This document shows positions 55,306 to 63,785 of a stretch of DNA of 64,000 nt, in pieces. Below the pieces are notes generated by a model. The model was given only the letters and a program-made list of their open reading frames with translations. It searched no databases and was not told the origin of the DNA. Location: the NCBI RefSeq assembly GCF_014138285.1, contig NZ_JACGXN010000001.1, positions 423,314 through 487,313 of the forward strand. Direction: 5' to 3'. This DNA is from Phyllobacterium myrsinacearum. Its GTDB lineage: Bacteria > Pseudomonadota > Alphaproteobacteria > Rhizobiales > Rhizobiaceae. The position numbers were made by a program, and so were the translations under genes. Within the stretch, counting starts at the first letter, position 1. The number at the start of each line of letters is the position of its first letter.

Positions 55306-55335
55306 CCCCCCTCTGTCCGACAGGACAGAGGGGAG
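55306..55335 (-). repeat. Short palindromic element A, copy 4 (intercistronic hairpin)
   Basis: CCCCTCTGTCC / GGACAGAGGGG form a perfect 11-bp stem with a 4-nt loop (55308-55318 and 55323-55333). It is the outer arms of element A without its interior, sitting between the binding-protein and ATPase genes. Confidence 0.8.
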
Positions 55336-55348
55336 TGATAAGCATCCG

Positions 55349-56392
55349 TTAAAAGTTGTAATCGCCCATATTGGCAGCGGTCACGCCAACCCAGCCTGCA
55401 CCATAGAGCAGGTTTGGTTTGGATGCGTCCGGGACGAGCAGGCTGTTATAGCCGGGCAGACCGAGATCTAGACCAGCCTTGATCAGATCGGTCTTCTTTT
55501 CCAGTGCCATGACAGCGAGTTCGTTCATGGCATAACCGGCAACAGCCGGGTCCCAGAACTGGATGTACTGGATGTCGCCATTCTTGAGATACTGACCAGC
55601 AACCGAAACGAGACCCGTACCGGCAAAGAACACCTTGCCCTTCAGGCCGCCTTCAGCGATCAAACGGCCGGCACCAGCAGATGTCGGCATGGGCGCGCCC
55701 AGAATGCCTTTGACATCCGGATAGGTGGTCATGGCTTCCTTCAGCTTTGTGTAGTCCTGATTGGCGTCGTCATAGGTTTCCAGACGTTCTGTGGCCAGCG
55801 ACATCTCGGGGAAATTCTTCTTCTGGTATTCGATGGCGCCGTCGATCCAGTCCATTTGTGACTTCGAGGTCAGGCTGCCGACCGTGGCGAGGTACTTGCC
55901 CTTGCCGCCCATGTCCTTGGCCAGAACTTCCATCAGCTTGGCGCCATAGGCCTTGTTGTCAAAGGCTTCGAGCTCGTAATCGACATTGACGATGTTGGAG
56001 GCTTCGTGGGCAATGACGACGATGCCGCGATCGCGGGCCTTTTTCAGAACAGGCTCAACCGCCTCCACCGAGAACGGCACGATGCAGATGGCATCAACGC
56101 CCTGCGCGATGAGATTTTCAACGATCTGCACCTGTGCGGCGGCATCGGCCTGGCTCGGCCCGACCATCCACGCATCGGCACCGGTCTCCGACTTGAATTG
56201 TTCAACGCCCGTGCGCATGCGGTCAAACCAGGCAATGCCATCGACCTTGACGACAGTGGCAATCGAATAAGTTTTGCCGCTGGCAGAGGTGACGTATTCC
56301 TTCTTCACCTTGGATGTATCAACGGCACTGTCGGCCATTGCAGGCGCGGCCAGTGCCGCAACGATGGCGAGTGATGCGAGCAGTTTTTTCAC
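55349..56392 (-). CDS. Sugar ABC transporter substrate-binding protein (LsrB/RhaS-like)
   Basis: 347 residues with a Sec signal peptide (MKKLLASLAIVAALAAPAMAD). A Peripla_BP_4 member: A-T-V-V-K-V-D-G-I-A-W-F-D-R-M-R-T-G-V, N-L-I-A-Q-G-V-D-A-I-C-I-V-P-F, I-V-V-I-A-H-E-A-S, and I-Q-Y-I-Q-F-W-D-P-A-V-A-G-Y-A-M-N. It resembles LsrB/RhaS-type proteins more than RbsB. The start is GTG 56392 with GGGAGGATAAACCT. Ligand unproven: pentose, rhamnose/fucose or AI-2. Confidence 0.85.
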   Translation of the reverse strand: MKKLLASLAIVAALAAPAMADSAVDTSKVKKEYVTSASGKTYSIATVVKVDGIAWFDRMRTGVEQFKSETGADAWMVGPSQADAAAQVQIVENLIAQGVDAICIVPFSVEAVEPVLKKARDRGIVVIAHEASNIVNVDYELEAFDNKAYGAKLMEVLAKDMGGKGKYLATVGSLTSKSQMDWIDGAIEYQKKNFPEMSLATERLETYDDANQDYTKLKEAMTTYPDVKGILGAPMPTSAGAGRLIAEGGLKGKVFFAGTGLVSVAGQYLKNGDIQYIQFWDPAVAGYAMNELAVMALEKKTDLIKAGLDLGLPGYNSLLVPDASKPNLLYGAGWVGVTAANMGDYNF

Positions 56393-56621
56393 AGGTTTAT
56401 CCTCCCTTGGTTTTACCCTATTTTTTCCGGACCGCGCGTGAGCGGCAGCCCTGAAATCCTTACCTCAATCGCGGAAAACGCTGTCGACGTGGCAATGTGC
56501 ATCACATCCGGCCTGCGCATCGCTGCGTGCCGTCCTTGGGTGCCAAATTCTACCAGATTGATTCACACCTCTGATCCTCCCGAACCGGTGTAAATGCGCT
56601 TCTCCCTGCGATTCATGCCTT

Positions 56622-56635
56622 ATGAAACGTTTCAT
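56622..56635. promoter_or_regulatory. LacI-type operator O3, upstream of the leftward sugar operon
   Basis: Identical ATGAAACGTTTCAT 230 bp upstream of the binding-protein start. On the minus strand TTGACA (56661-56666 as TGTCAA) lies just upstream, so the operator overlaps or follows the -10 region. The rest of the 444-bp gap (56393-56836) shows no gene. Confidence 0.82.
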
Positions 56636-56836
56636 TTAACATTTCGGATCGTACGGGACTTGTCAATACGACTCCACCGAGATTGAACAAATGTTTACTG
56701 AAAGATTGAATTGTCGCGGAATTATCACACAGCCATCGCCGGGAAATCATACTCATCGCCATGAAAATGGTTTGCCGCATTGATCCCCGGCAACGCGTCT
56801 TGGTATGAGTGACGTTCAAGAATGGGGTTTCATACA

Positions 56837-57790
56837 ATGACAAAGGGCAAGGTCCTCGTCACAGGTGCTTCCGGTTTCATCGGACAGGAGCTTGTGCCTT
56901 ACTTGATGGCAGCCGGTTATCAGGTGACGGGCGCTTCACGGTCCTCGGGCAGCGGAGCAATCCTGCCGATTGAAACAATTCCCCTCCCCTTGCCCGCTGC
57001 GCCTGACGACGACTTTACGCAGCTGCTTGCCGGCTTTGATCACGTGGTGCATCTGGCCGCGATTGCTCACACGCGGCTGCCGGACGCCGCGCAATTGTAT
57101 CATGACGTGAACTGCATCCTCGCTGCCAAGCTTGCCAAGGCTGCGGACCAGACGATAGACGGAAAGCTCGTGTTTCTATCGTCAATCCGCGCGCAGGCAG
57201 GACCGATCCAGGACGGCCTTGTTACGGAGCTGTCGACTCCTCGGCCAACGGACGATTACGGCCGGGCAAAACTGGCTGCCGAAGCTGAAATCGCGAAGGC
57301 AATGCCGAAACGCAATTTCACGATCCTGCGCCCCGTTCTCGTGTACGGCCCGGGCGTGAAAGGCAACATGGCTGCCCTGATCAAAATCGCGGCCCTTAGA
57401 ATGCCCCTGCCGTTCCAATCGCTGACGGGGCAGCGCTCCGTGCTTGACCGCTCGGCTCTCTGCCGGGCCGTGCTGCACAGCCTGCAAAGCACGAATACCG
57501 ACGGCGGCATCTATATCGTGGCGGACAAGAACCCGATGACGGCAGCCGGGATCATCACAGCCATAAGGCGCGGCATGGGTCGACATGCCGGGCTGTTCGC
57601 CCTGCCCGCAGCGCTGCTGCATCTTGCAGCTCTGATCACCGGTCAGAACCAGCGCTGGCACACACTCAACGGCCCTCTCGTCGCAAGCGCCGCATTGCTG
57701 GAATCAACGGGCTGGGAGCCGACCATCGATTCCGGATTGCGGATCGGGCAATCGGTTTTGCAGAAAAGCAGCGTGACCGAATACGCGTGA
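56837..57790 (+). CDS. NAD-dependent epimerase/dehydratase, WbpK/WreQ-like (QuiNAc/FucNAc 4-reductase type)
   Basis: 317 residues from the ATG at 56837, with GGGG upstream; an ATG at 56822 is possible. Extended short-chain dehydrogenase: nucleotide motif V-T-G-A-S-G-F-I-G-Q at the N-terminus, catalytic Y-G-R-A-K (Tyr-X3-Lys) and S-S-I-R. F-T-I-L-R-P-V-L-V-Y-G-P-G-V-K-G-N recalls 4-reductases that complete UDP-QuiNAc/FucNAc. With the WecA-like and WbpM-like genes it forms a QuiNAc-type initiation set. Confidence 0.82.
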   Translation: MTKGKVLVTGASGFIGQELVPYLMAAGYQVTGASRSSGSGAILPIETIPLPLPAAPDDDFTQLLAGFDHVVHLAAIAHTRLPDAAQLYHDVNCILAAKLAKAADQTIDGKLVFLSSIRAQAGPIQDGLVTELSTPRPTDDYGRAKLAAEAEIAKAMPKRNFTILRPVLVYGPGVKGNMAALIKIAALRMPLPFQSLTGQRSVLDRSALCRAVLHSLQSTNTDGGIYIVADKNPMTAAGIITAIRRGMGRHAGLFALPAALLHLAALITGQNQRWHTLNGPLVASAALLESTGWEPTIDSGLRIGQSVLQKSSVTEYA

Positions 57791-57837
57791 TTTCGATTTA
57801 CATGAATATATTCAATGGATTGATTGCTGTTGTGACA

Positions 57838-57912
57838 TGGCTGGGGCGCCTGGATTCGAACCAGGGAATGGCGGTACCAAAAACCGCTGCCTTACCACTT
57901 GGCTACGCCCCA
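57838..57912 (-). tRNA. tRNA-Gln (TTG)
   Basis: A 75-nt cloverleaf on the minus strand: acceptor TGGGGCG / CGCCCCA, anticodon stem GCGGT / ACCGC with loop TTTTGGT (anticodon TTG), T-arm CCTGGTTCGAATCCAGG, discriminator G and encoded CCA. It lies inside the polysaccharide cluster, between two plus-strand genes. Confidence 0.96.
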
Positions 57913-58086
57913 AAATGTCGATGCAGGTGCATTCCACCGCATGACAGCGCGGCCTTATAACCTCTGGTTCCGGCTTGCGCAACGTGAATGATTGGCCAGT
58001 TTGTCGCTCTTCACAATTGTTTCGGCATTATTTTCATGACAAGGGTGGAGCAATCGACAGCCCTGTAAATTGAGGACGACATTTTC

Positions 58087-59088
58087 TTGCCTCTCATTCT
58101 CTCCCTCGTCCTTGCCGCAGCCATAGGCAGCGCCCTCCTGCTGGTTGTCCTCATCAGGCTGCTGCCAGGTCATTTCCTTGCCGCGGGAATCAACGAACGC
58201 TCCAACCACACCCAGCCGGCGCGCCAGCTTGGCGGCCTTGCCATTGTACCAGTGGTTGTGGCGCTCCTCTGGCTGTTCGGCGCTCAAACGGGTCTTGAGC
58301 AGCGCTTACTCATCTCCGTGACCATTGGTGCCCTCATCCTCTGGATAACGGGAATGCTTGACGACGGGCATCATTTACCGGAAAGCGTCAGGATCGTCAC
58401 ACAGGTGATTGCATCCTGCCTTTGCATCTATGGTCTTGGCCCGGATTTCCGCCTGTTGCCGGATTTTCTTCCCGTCCTGCTCGAGCGCGGTCTGCTCGTC
58501 CTGGCGCTGGTTTATTTCATCAACCTGACCAACTTCATGGACGGACTCGACCTGATGGTCGTTTCCGGCATGGGCATTCCGCTGGCCTTTCTCGCTGCGT
58601 TTGCAGTCTTTGGACTGACGGGCATGGCCTCCGGCAGCATTGCTGCGGCAATAGCCGGAGGACTGGCGGGGTTTGCCGTGTTCAACCGCCCCAAGGCCAC
58701 GGTTTTTCTGGGTGATTCAGGCAGTCTGCCGCTGGGGCTCCTGTGCGGCCTCGCCTTTTTCATGGCCGCCCGCGACATGCGCATCGCCACCGGGCTCATC
58801 CTGCCCCTGTTTTTCATTGCCGATGCCACAACAACGCTGATCAAGCGTCTCCTCGAAGGCGACAATATTTTCGCGGCCCATTCCAAACATGCCTATCAGA
58901 TTGCAAAACGCTCCGGATGGAGTATCTGGCAGGTGGTGCTGACCGTGGCGGCACTGAATATTGTTCTTGGCATCTGCGCTTGGGCTGCGGGTTCAACCAA
59001 TATTCCGGTCCGGCTGATCGGCATTTTCGTGGCTGTCGTCTGCGTCGCAGCCGTGCTGTTGCGTTTCCGTAAACAGACGTCCGCGTGA
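58087..59088 (+). CDS. WecA/MraY-family polyprenyl-phosphate sugar-1-phosphate transferase (WreU/WbpL-like)
   Basis: 333 residues, integral membrane with about 10 helices. Starts O-polysaccharide by moving a HexNAc-1-P from UDP-sugar to undecaprenyl phosphate. The family motifs are G-M-L-D-D-G-H-H-L-P, the catalytic N-F-M-D-G-L-D, and V-F-L-G-D-S-G-S-L-P-L-G; H-S-K-H-A-Y-Q is the C-terminal loop. The start is TTG 58087 with GAGGACG upstream. Its stop abuts the stop of the convergent GT2 gene with no spacing. Confidence 0.88.
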   Translation: MPLILSLVLAAAIGSALLLVVLIRLLPGHFLAAGINERSNHTQPARQLGGLAIVPVVVALLWLFGAQTGLEQRLLISVTIGALILWITGMLDDGHHLPESVRIVTQVIASCLCIYGLGPDFRLLPDFLPVLLERGLLVLALVYFINLTNFMDGLDLMVVSGMGIPLAFLAAFAVFGLTGMASGSIAAAIAGGLAGFAVFNRPKATVFLGDSGSLPLGLLCGLAFFMAARDMRIATGLILPLFFIADATTTLIKRLLEGDNIFAAHSKHAYQIAKRSGWSIWQVVLTVAALNIVLGICAWAAGSTNIPVRLIGIFVAVVCVAAVLLRFRKQTSA

Positions 59089-60012
59089 TCAGAGCCTGCG
59101 GAAGACAGCAGCGAGATAAAGCCCGATCTGGCCTGGAAGGGTCTGTCGGTAAACTCCCGACTGGTGCAGGGCGAGAATGCGCCGGATGAAATTATCAGAT
59201 CTCACCTTCCAGTAGAGATCGCAGATCGCCTGCGCTTCACTGGTCAGCAAATCCCGGTTGCGCACCAGTCCCTGAATATTGATGTCCGCCTGATCAGCAA
59301 AACGATCTGCGAACAACGACCGCAGGACCGCAAGTTGCGCCTGCCACCCCTCTCCCGGGTTGGGCTGACGGTCACGCACCAGGGGCTGCGGGTCGAAATG
59401 CACGACCCCGCCCGCGCCTGACACAATCAGGTACAGCCACCAGTCGTGACTGGAGAAGGGCGTGGTCCGGCAGGACTCCACGAGAAGCGCATGCGCCATC
59501 CGGTTGAACAGCATCGTGTTGCCGCCGGCAATATTCTGAACCAGCGCGTTGCGAAATTCCGTGGGCTGCGAATAAAGCGGAGACGAACCGACAATGGCAC
59601 CATTATCGGTGATTTTCAGCGTTCGTGAACAAAATACAGACGGGACAGCAAAGGCATTGTGCTCGATCCAGCGAATGGATGTTGCCAGTTTTTCCGGCTC
59701 CCAGATGTCATCCTGATCGGCGAACGCATAATAATCCGCCTGTATAGCCGGGTTGGTGATCAGCGACCGGATGTTCTCTGCACGCCCCTCGCCGGGACCG
59801 GGCAAAAGAGTGACACGGCCTTTCGTCCAGCACTTCGCCCACTGTTGCAGGATCAGCCGGCTCTCATCCGTTGACCCGTCGTCCGAAATCCACAGATCAA
59901 TATCCGGATAGGTTTGCGCTGCGATCGAAGCGAGCTGCCCGTCGAGAAATGCCGCACCGTTGAATGTTCCCAAGAGGACGGCAACGGTCCCTGATGATGG
60001 TGCCCTTTTCAA
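59089..60012 (-). CDS. Glycosyltransferase family 2
   Basis: 307 residues. GT-A fold: V-A-V-L-L-G-T-F-N-G-A-A-F-L-D-G-Q-L, S-D-D-G-S-T-D-E-S (DXD-like), then Y-Y-A-F-A-D-Q-D-D-I-W, and F-S-S-H-D-W-W-L-Y-L-I-V. The last resembles rhamnosyltransferases such as RfbF/WbbL. The start appears to be TTG 60012. It shares orientation with the dehydratase gene 86 bp upstream and may be co-transcribed with it. Confidence 0.82.
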   Translation of the reverse strand: MKRAPSSGTVAVLLGTFNGAAFLDGQLASIAAQTYPDIDLWISDDGSTDESRLILQQWAKCWTKGRVTLLPGPGEGRAENIRSLITNPAIQADYYAFADQDDIWEPEKLATSIRWIEHNAFAVPSVFCSRTLKITDNGAIVGSSPLYSQPTEFRNALVQNIAGGNTMLFNRMAHALLVESCRTTPFSSHDWWLYLIVSGAGGVVHFDPQPLVRDRQPNPGEGWQAQLAVLRSLFADRFADQADINIQGLVRNRDLLTSEAQAICDLYWKVRSDNFIRRILALHQSGVYRQTLPGQIGLYLAAVFRRL

Positions 60013-60098
60013 CAGCCCGCAATCCCGCTTTATGTCTTCTACCGGTCATTCAGTGCTGTTGTTTCTGCACGTGAATATGGCCAAGATTGAGGTGACGC

Positions 60099-61967
60099 CT
60101 AGCTGGTGGCGTGCTCGAAAAGCAGGACCCTGATGGCATCAGGGTCCTGCTTTGCGATGAGTTCACGCAGCCCTGCGACGGCAGCCGGCAGATGATCAGC
60201 CGAAGCGACCCGCCGTGTGGCACGCAGAATCTTGGAGTGGACCGTCGCCGAAACACCTGTCGGATCGTAAAAAAGCTCCTCATGCAGCTTTTCGCCATCC
60301 CGGATGCCGATCGTGACAACCTCGATATCCCCATCCGGATTTTGGGCGTCCTTCACGGACAAGCCCGCAAGCAGGATCATGTTTTCGGCCAGATCGCGGA
60401 TACGCACCGCCTCACCCATTTCCAGAAGCAGGATATCACCGCCTTCAGAGAGCGCTCCCGCCTGGATGATCAACTCGGCAGCTTCCCGTACCGACATGAA
60501 ATAGCGGGTCATTTCGTCATGGGTAACGGTCAGCGGACCGCCCTGCGCGATCTGTTCGCGAAACAGCGGAACGACCGAGCCGCTGGAGCCGATCACATTA
60601 CCGAAACGTACGCAGGTAAAAATCTGGCCGGTGCCGCGTTTTTTTGCCTCGTCGCCATTATAGCGCACGATGAGCTCGGCCCAGCGCTTGGTGGCACCCA
60701 TGATGTTGGATGGCCGCACCGCCTTGTCCGACGAGATGAGGACGAAATTGCGGACACCTGCCTCGCGCGCCACTCCCGCCAGCACATCGGTTCCTATGAC
60801 GTTGTTCCGCGCGCCTTCAACGACGTTTTCCTCAACCAGCGGCACATGCTTGTAAGCGGCACAATGATAGACATTCTCCACCTTGTGCTGTTCGAGCACC
60901 ACCTTGAGCAAGGCACCATCGCTGATCGAGCCAAGAACAGGCACCAGGACACAATCGCTGATAACGGAAAGTTCGCGCTGAAGCTGATAAATACTGTGCT
61001 CGTTCACGTCGAAAAGCACGAGTTTCGCCGGGGCCAGCTTGACGATGGTCCGGCAGAGTTCCGAGCCGATGGAGCCCCCCGCGCCTGTCACCAGCACAAC
61101 ACGGTTCTCGACCGTCTTGTCGAGCAGATCCGGGTCGGCAGGCACGGGCGACCGGCCCAAAAGGTCGTCAATATCAATATCGCGCAGATTACTGACGATG
61201 TATTTTCCGGCGGTCAGATCGGAAATAGCGGGCAGAATGCGCACTTTCACGTTCAGTGATTTGAGCTTGCCGATCAACAAACGACGCTGCGTGCCGCTCA
61301 AGGATGACGTGGTCACGATCATTTCGTTGATACCGAAATTATCGATCAGCGTCTCAATCATGGCGGTCGGGTAAACCCGGATGCCAAGAATATCCATGCC
61401 CTGCAGACTGCTGTCGTCATCAATAAAGCCGGCAACGAAGACTTCATTCTGCGCTTTGAGCGCATTGGCCAATTGCCGGCCTGCATCGCCTGCACCGAAG
61501 ATAAGGCACTGTCGGGAAAGCAGTTTCTCGCGCAAGGGGCTCCACAGCAGCCATTTTGCGGCAAACCGGCTGCCACAGATCAGAACGACGCTGAGAACCC
61601 AGTAAAGAAACGGAACGGCGCGGGGTACACCCTCGGCACCGGTCATTTGCGTGAGAAACGCCACGACCACCCAGATAATGACAGCAAAGGTCACAGCCTG
61701 AATCATCGTCCAGATGGCCTTATCAGGCAGATAGCGGATAACGGCCCGATAAAGACCAAAGCGGATGAACACCGGAGACGCAATCAGGGGCGCGGCGATC
61801 ATCAGCATCGCCTGCTCGGTATTGGGCATGAAAAGGGTGTTGAATCTCAGCACATAGCTGAACCAGGCCGCAAACATCAGCACCACCACGTCAAAGCTGA
61901 CAAGGAGGACCTGTTTATAACGACGCGGCATCATCGAGATGCGTTGCCGAAAATTTTCCAATTTCAT
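60099..61967 (-). CDS. Membrane nucleotide-sugar 4,6-dehydratase (WbpM/WreV/CapD-like)
   Basis: 622 residues. The N-terminal ~130 residues contain four membrane helices (VLLVSFDVVVLMFAAWFSYVL; MLMIAAPLIASPVF). A CoA-binding-like Rossmann segment follows (LIFGAGDAGRQLANAL). From about 285 the catalytic dehydratase domain begins (V-V-L-V-T-G-A-G-G-S-I-G-S-E-L-C) and carries S-S-D-K-A-V-R-P; the usual catalytic Tyr is replaced, typical of the WbpM subgroup (S-D-K-A / M-G-A-T-K-R). Converts UDP-GlcNAc to the 4-keto-6-deoxy intermediate used for QuiNAc/FucNAc. CGAGGATCA precedes the ATG. Confidence 0.9.
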   Translation of the reverse strand: MKLENFRQRISMMPRRYKQVLLVSFDVVVLMFAAWFSYVLRFNTLFMPNTEQAMLMIAAPLIASPVFIRFGLYRAVIRYLPDKAIWTMIQAVTFAVIIWVVVAFLTQMTGAEGVPRAVPFLYWVLSVVLICGSRFAAKWLLWSPLREKLLSRQCLIFGAGDAGRQLANALKAQNEVFVAGFIDDDSSLQGMDILGIRVYPTAMIETLIDNFGINEMIVTTSSLSGTQRRLLIGKLKSLNVKVRILPAISDLTAGKYIVSNLRDIDIDDLLGRSPVPADPDLLDKTVENRVVLVTGAGGSIGSELCRTIVKLAPAKLVLFDVNEHSIYQLQRELSVISDCVLVPVLGSISDGALLKVVLEQHKVENVYHCAAYKHVPLVEENVVEGARNNVIGTDVLAGVAREAGVRNFVLISSDKAVRPSNIMGATKRWAELIVRYNGDEAKKRGTGQIFTCVRFGNVIGSSGSVVPLFREQIAQGGPLTVTHDEMTRYFMSVREAAELIIQAGALSEGGDILLLEMGEAVRIRDLAENMILLAGLSVKDAQNPDGDIEVVTIGIRDGEKLHEELFYDPTGVSATVHSKILRATRRVASADHLPAAVAGLRELIAKQDPDAIRVLLFEHATS

Positions 61968-62216
61968 TGATCCTCGGTGCTAACGGAATGCCTGGATGGC
62001 GTGAGAAACTGCAGTTTTTCTTAAAGTCCAATTTAAGGCATTTGTGAGATACGCCAACCATCCTTAAAACCCTAAATGCCTTCCAGACCAGTAACATAGG
62101 GTTACATAAATGCAATGATCGTATGATGGTCTATCAACCATCCCCTTTCCTGAACTTTATCCAACACAGGCTGGCAGCGTTTATCCTTGGCTTTTCCCAA
62201 CAACGGAACAAGACCC

Positions 62217-63389
62217 ATGGTACAGACTTCGAACCTCCAGCTTCCCTATATCGCTCCGTCGCAGGCCCAGAAACACGTCACCCACAATGAGGCCATCCGG
62301 GCACTCGATGCTCTGGTACAGCTTTCCCTTATCAGCAGGACGCTGAAGGAACCGCCGGCCAAGCCAAAGGAGGGAGACCGGTATTTCATCCCATCAGGCG
62401 CTTCAGCTGCATGGGGCGGCAAGGACGAGCAAATCGCCGCGTGGCAAGACGGCGCCTGGGCCTTTTTCAAGCCACAGGACGGATGGTGCGCATGGATGAT
62501 TGCCGAGAACTGCCTTGCCGTTTTCAATCAGGGGCAATGGACCGATATGCACACCGGAACAAACCCCGTTGACCTCGTGGGCATCAATGCGCGGGCGGAT
62601 GATGCAAACCGCCTCAGCCTGAAAAGTGCAGCCTCCCTGTTCGATCATGTCGGCAACGGGCATCAGCTCAAGATCAACAAGGCGGGCGACCAGCAGCTCG
62701 CTTCCATTCTCTTCCAATCGGGTTATCAGGGGCGGGTTGAGATCGGCACGATCTGGAACAGGGATTTCTCCATCAAGGCGAGCATCGACGGCAAGGACTG
62801 GCGGGATATCATGCTCGCGGACAACAAGACCGGGGCGGTGCAGTTTCCCGGCGGTATCGCGCAGGCCAGGACGGGCAAAAAACTGTGCGGTCTGATCTTT
62901 TTACCCCATGGCGGCATCAATGCCGTTCTCGAACCTGCCGCCGGCACCGCTGTCTGCGCGTCAATCTCGGCCGATCTGGTTTCCCTGAAAAGCAAAGCTG
63001 CATCCGGCATCTTTGCCCCGGGCATGCGGGATTCCGCACTGATTCGTATCTGGAACACGAGCAAATCTCCGGTTCAGTCCGCCTGGGTAAAATGGGATAC
63101 CGCTGCCGACCAATTGCAGGTCAGTGATCCCGCGCACATCCGGCAATGGGTAGCAGGCGATACGATCCAGACGATCGATCCCGTCAGCCAGAGCATCGCC
63201 ATCGATATCTCTCCGCTCATGCAAAAACAGCTCGGCGGGGTCTTTCCTCAGGATGGGGTGTTGCTGGGCACCGCGGGCGGGGATCTGACCATTGCCTGCT
63301 TTATTGCTTCACCGGTGTCGGCGACCAATCTGATTATCTTCAAAGCTGAGGATCGCAAGCGATTCAATGTGATCGGTGTTTATGGGTGA
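62217..63389 (+). CDS. DUF2793 domain-containing protein
   Basis: 390 residues from the ATG at 62217. The N-terminal 150 residues form the DUF2793 domain (LPYIAPSQAQKHVTHNEAIRALDALVQL, W-Q-D-G-A-W-A-F-F-K-P-Q-D-G-W), found in alphaproteobacterial phage/GTA-related and surface proteins. The remainder (to the end) has no family I know, but reads as beta-rich. No signal peptide. It stands alone, 249 bp after the divergent dehydratase gene, and no other phage gene is nearby. Confidence 0.8.
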   Translation: MVQTSNLQLPYIAPSQAQKHVTHNEAIRALDALVQLSLISRTLKEPPAKPKEGDRYFIPSGASAAWGGKDEQIAAWQDGAWAFFKPQDGWCAWMIAENCLAVFNQGQWTDMHTGTNPVDLVGINARADDANRLSLKSAASLFDHVGNGHQLKINKAGDQQLASILFQSGYQGRVEIGTIWNRDFSIKASIDGKDWRDIMLADNKTGAVQFPGGIAQARTGKKLCGLIFLPHGGINAVLEPAAGTAVCASISADLVSLKSKAASGIFAPGMRDSALIRIWNTSKSPVQSAWVKWDTAADQLQVSDPAHIRQWVAGDTIQTIDPVSQSIAIDISPLMQKQLGGVFPQDGVLLGTAGGDLTIACFIASPVSATNLIIFKAEDRKRFNVIGVYG

Positions 63390-63418
63390 GTGGTATTTCT
63401 GTTGTGCAAAACCTTCCC

Positions 63419-63775
63419 TCAACTCCCGCGATAGGTGGAATAAGACCATGGCGTGACCAGTAGCGGGACATGATAATTCGCATCCACGTCCGAAATGGCA
63501 AAACGAATGGGCACCACGTCGAGAAAAGCTGGCTCGGTCAATTCAATTCCCTTAGCCCGGAAATACGCCTCGACAAAGAAACTGATCTCGTAGCGCCCGA
63601 CAGCCATTTCATCCGGTGGCAGCAACAGGCCATCGGTACGGCCATCCGCATTGGTGACCGTTTCCTTCAGCAAATGTCTTGTCTCATCCGCGTCAATCCG
63701 ATGCAGCTTCAGCGTCATGCCCGATGCGGGGCGCCCCGCCGCTGTATCCAGCACATGTGTCGACAGTTTTCCCAT
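63419..63775 (-). CDS. uraH: 5-Hydroxyisourate hydrolase
   Basis: 118-residue transthyretin-like enzyme of uric-acid degradation. The N-terminal L-S-T-H-V-L-D-T, central G-R-T-D-G-L-L, and C-terminal [17 protein letters not shown] (Y-R-G-S ending) are its signatures; His in S-T-H and H-V-P-L-L, Arg in G-R-T are the active-site residues. Next to uraD in the purine-to-allantoin pathway. Confidence 0.93.
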   Translation of the reverse strand: MGKLSTHVLDTAAGRPASGMTLKLHRIDADETRHLLKETVTNADGRTDGLLLPPDEMAVGRYEISFFVEAYFRAKGIELTEPAFLDVVPIRFAISDVDANYHVPLLVTPWSYSTYRGS

Positions 63776-63785
63776 AAATAACCTC

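Noticed and set aside
12044-55335. CRISPR array or integron-like repeats
   Set aside because: The repeats are palindromic intergenic elements, widely spaced and few; there are no regularly spaced spacers or cas genes.
60111-61259. 382-codon plus-strand frame opposite the dehydratase gene
   Set aside because: Antisense shadow; the minus-strand protein has full WbpM-type motifs.
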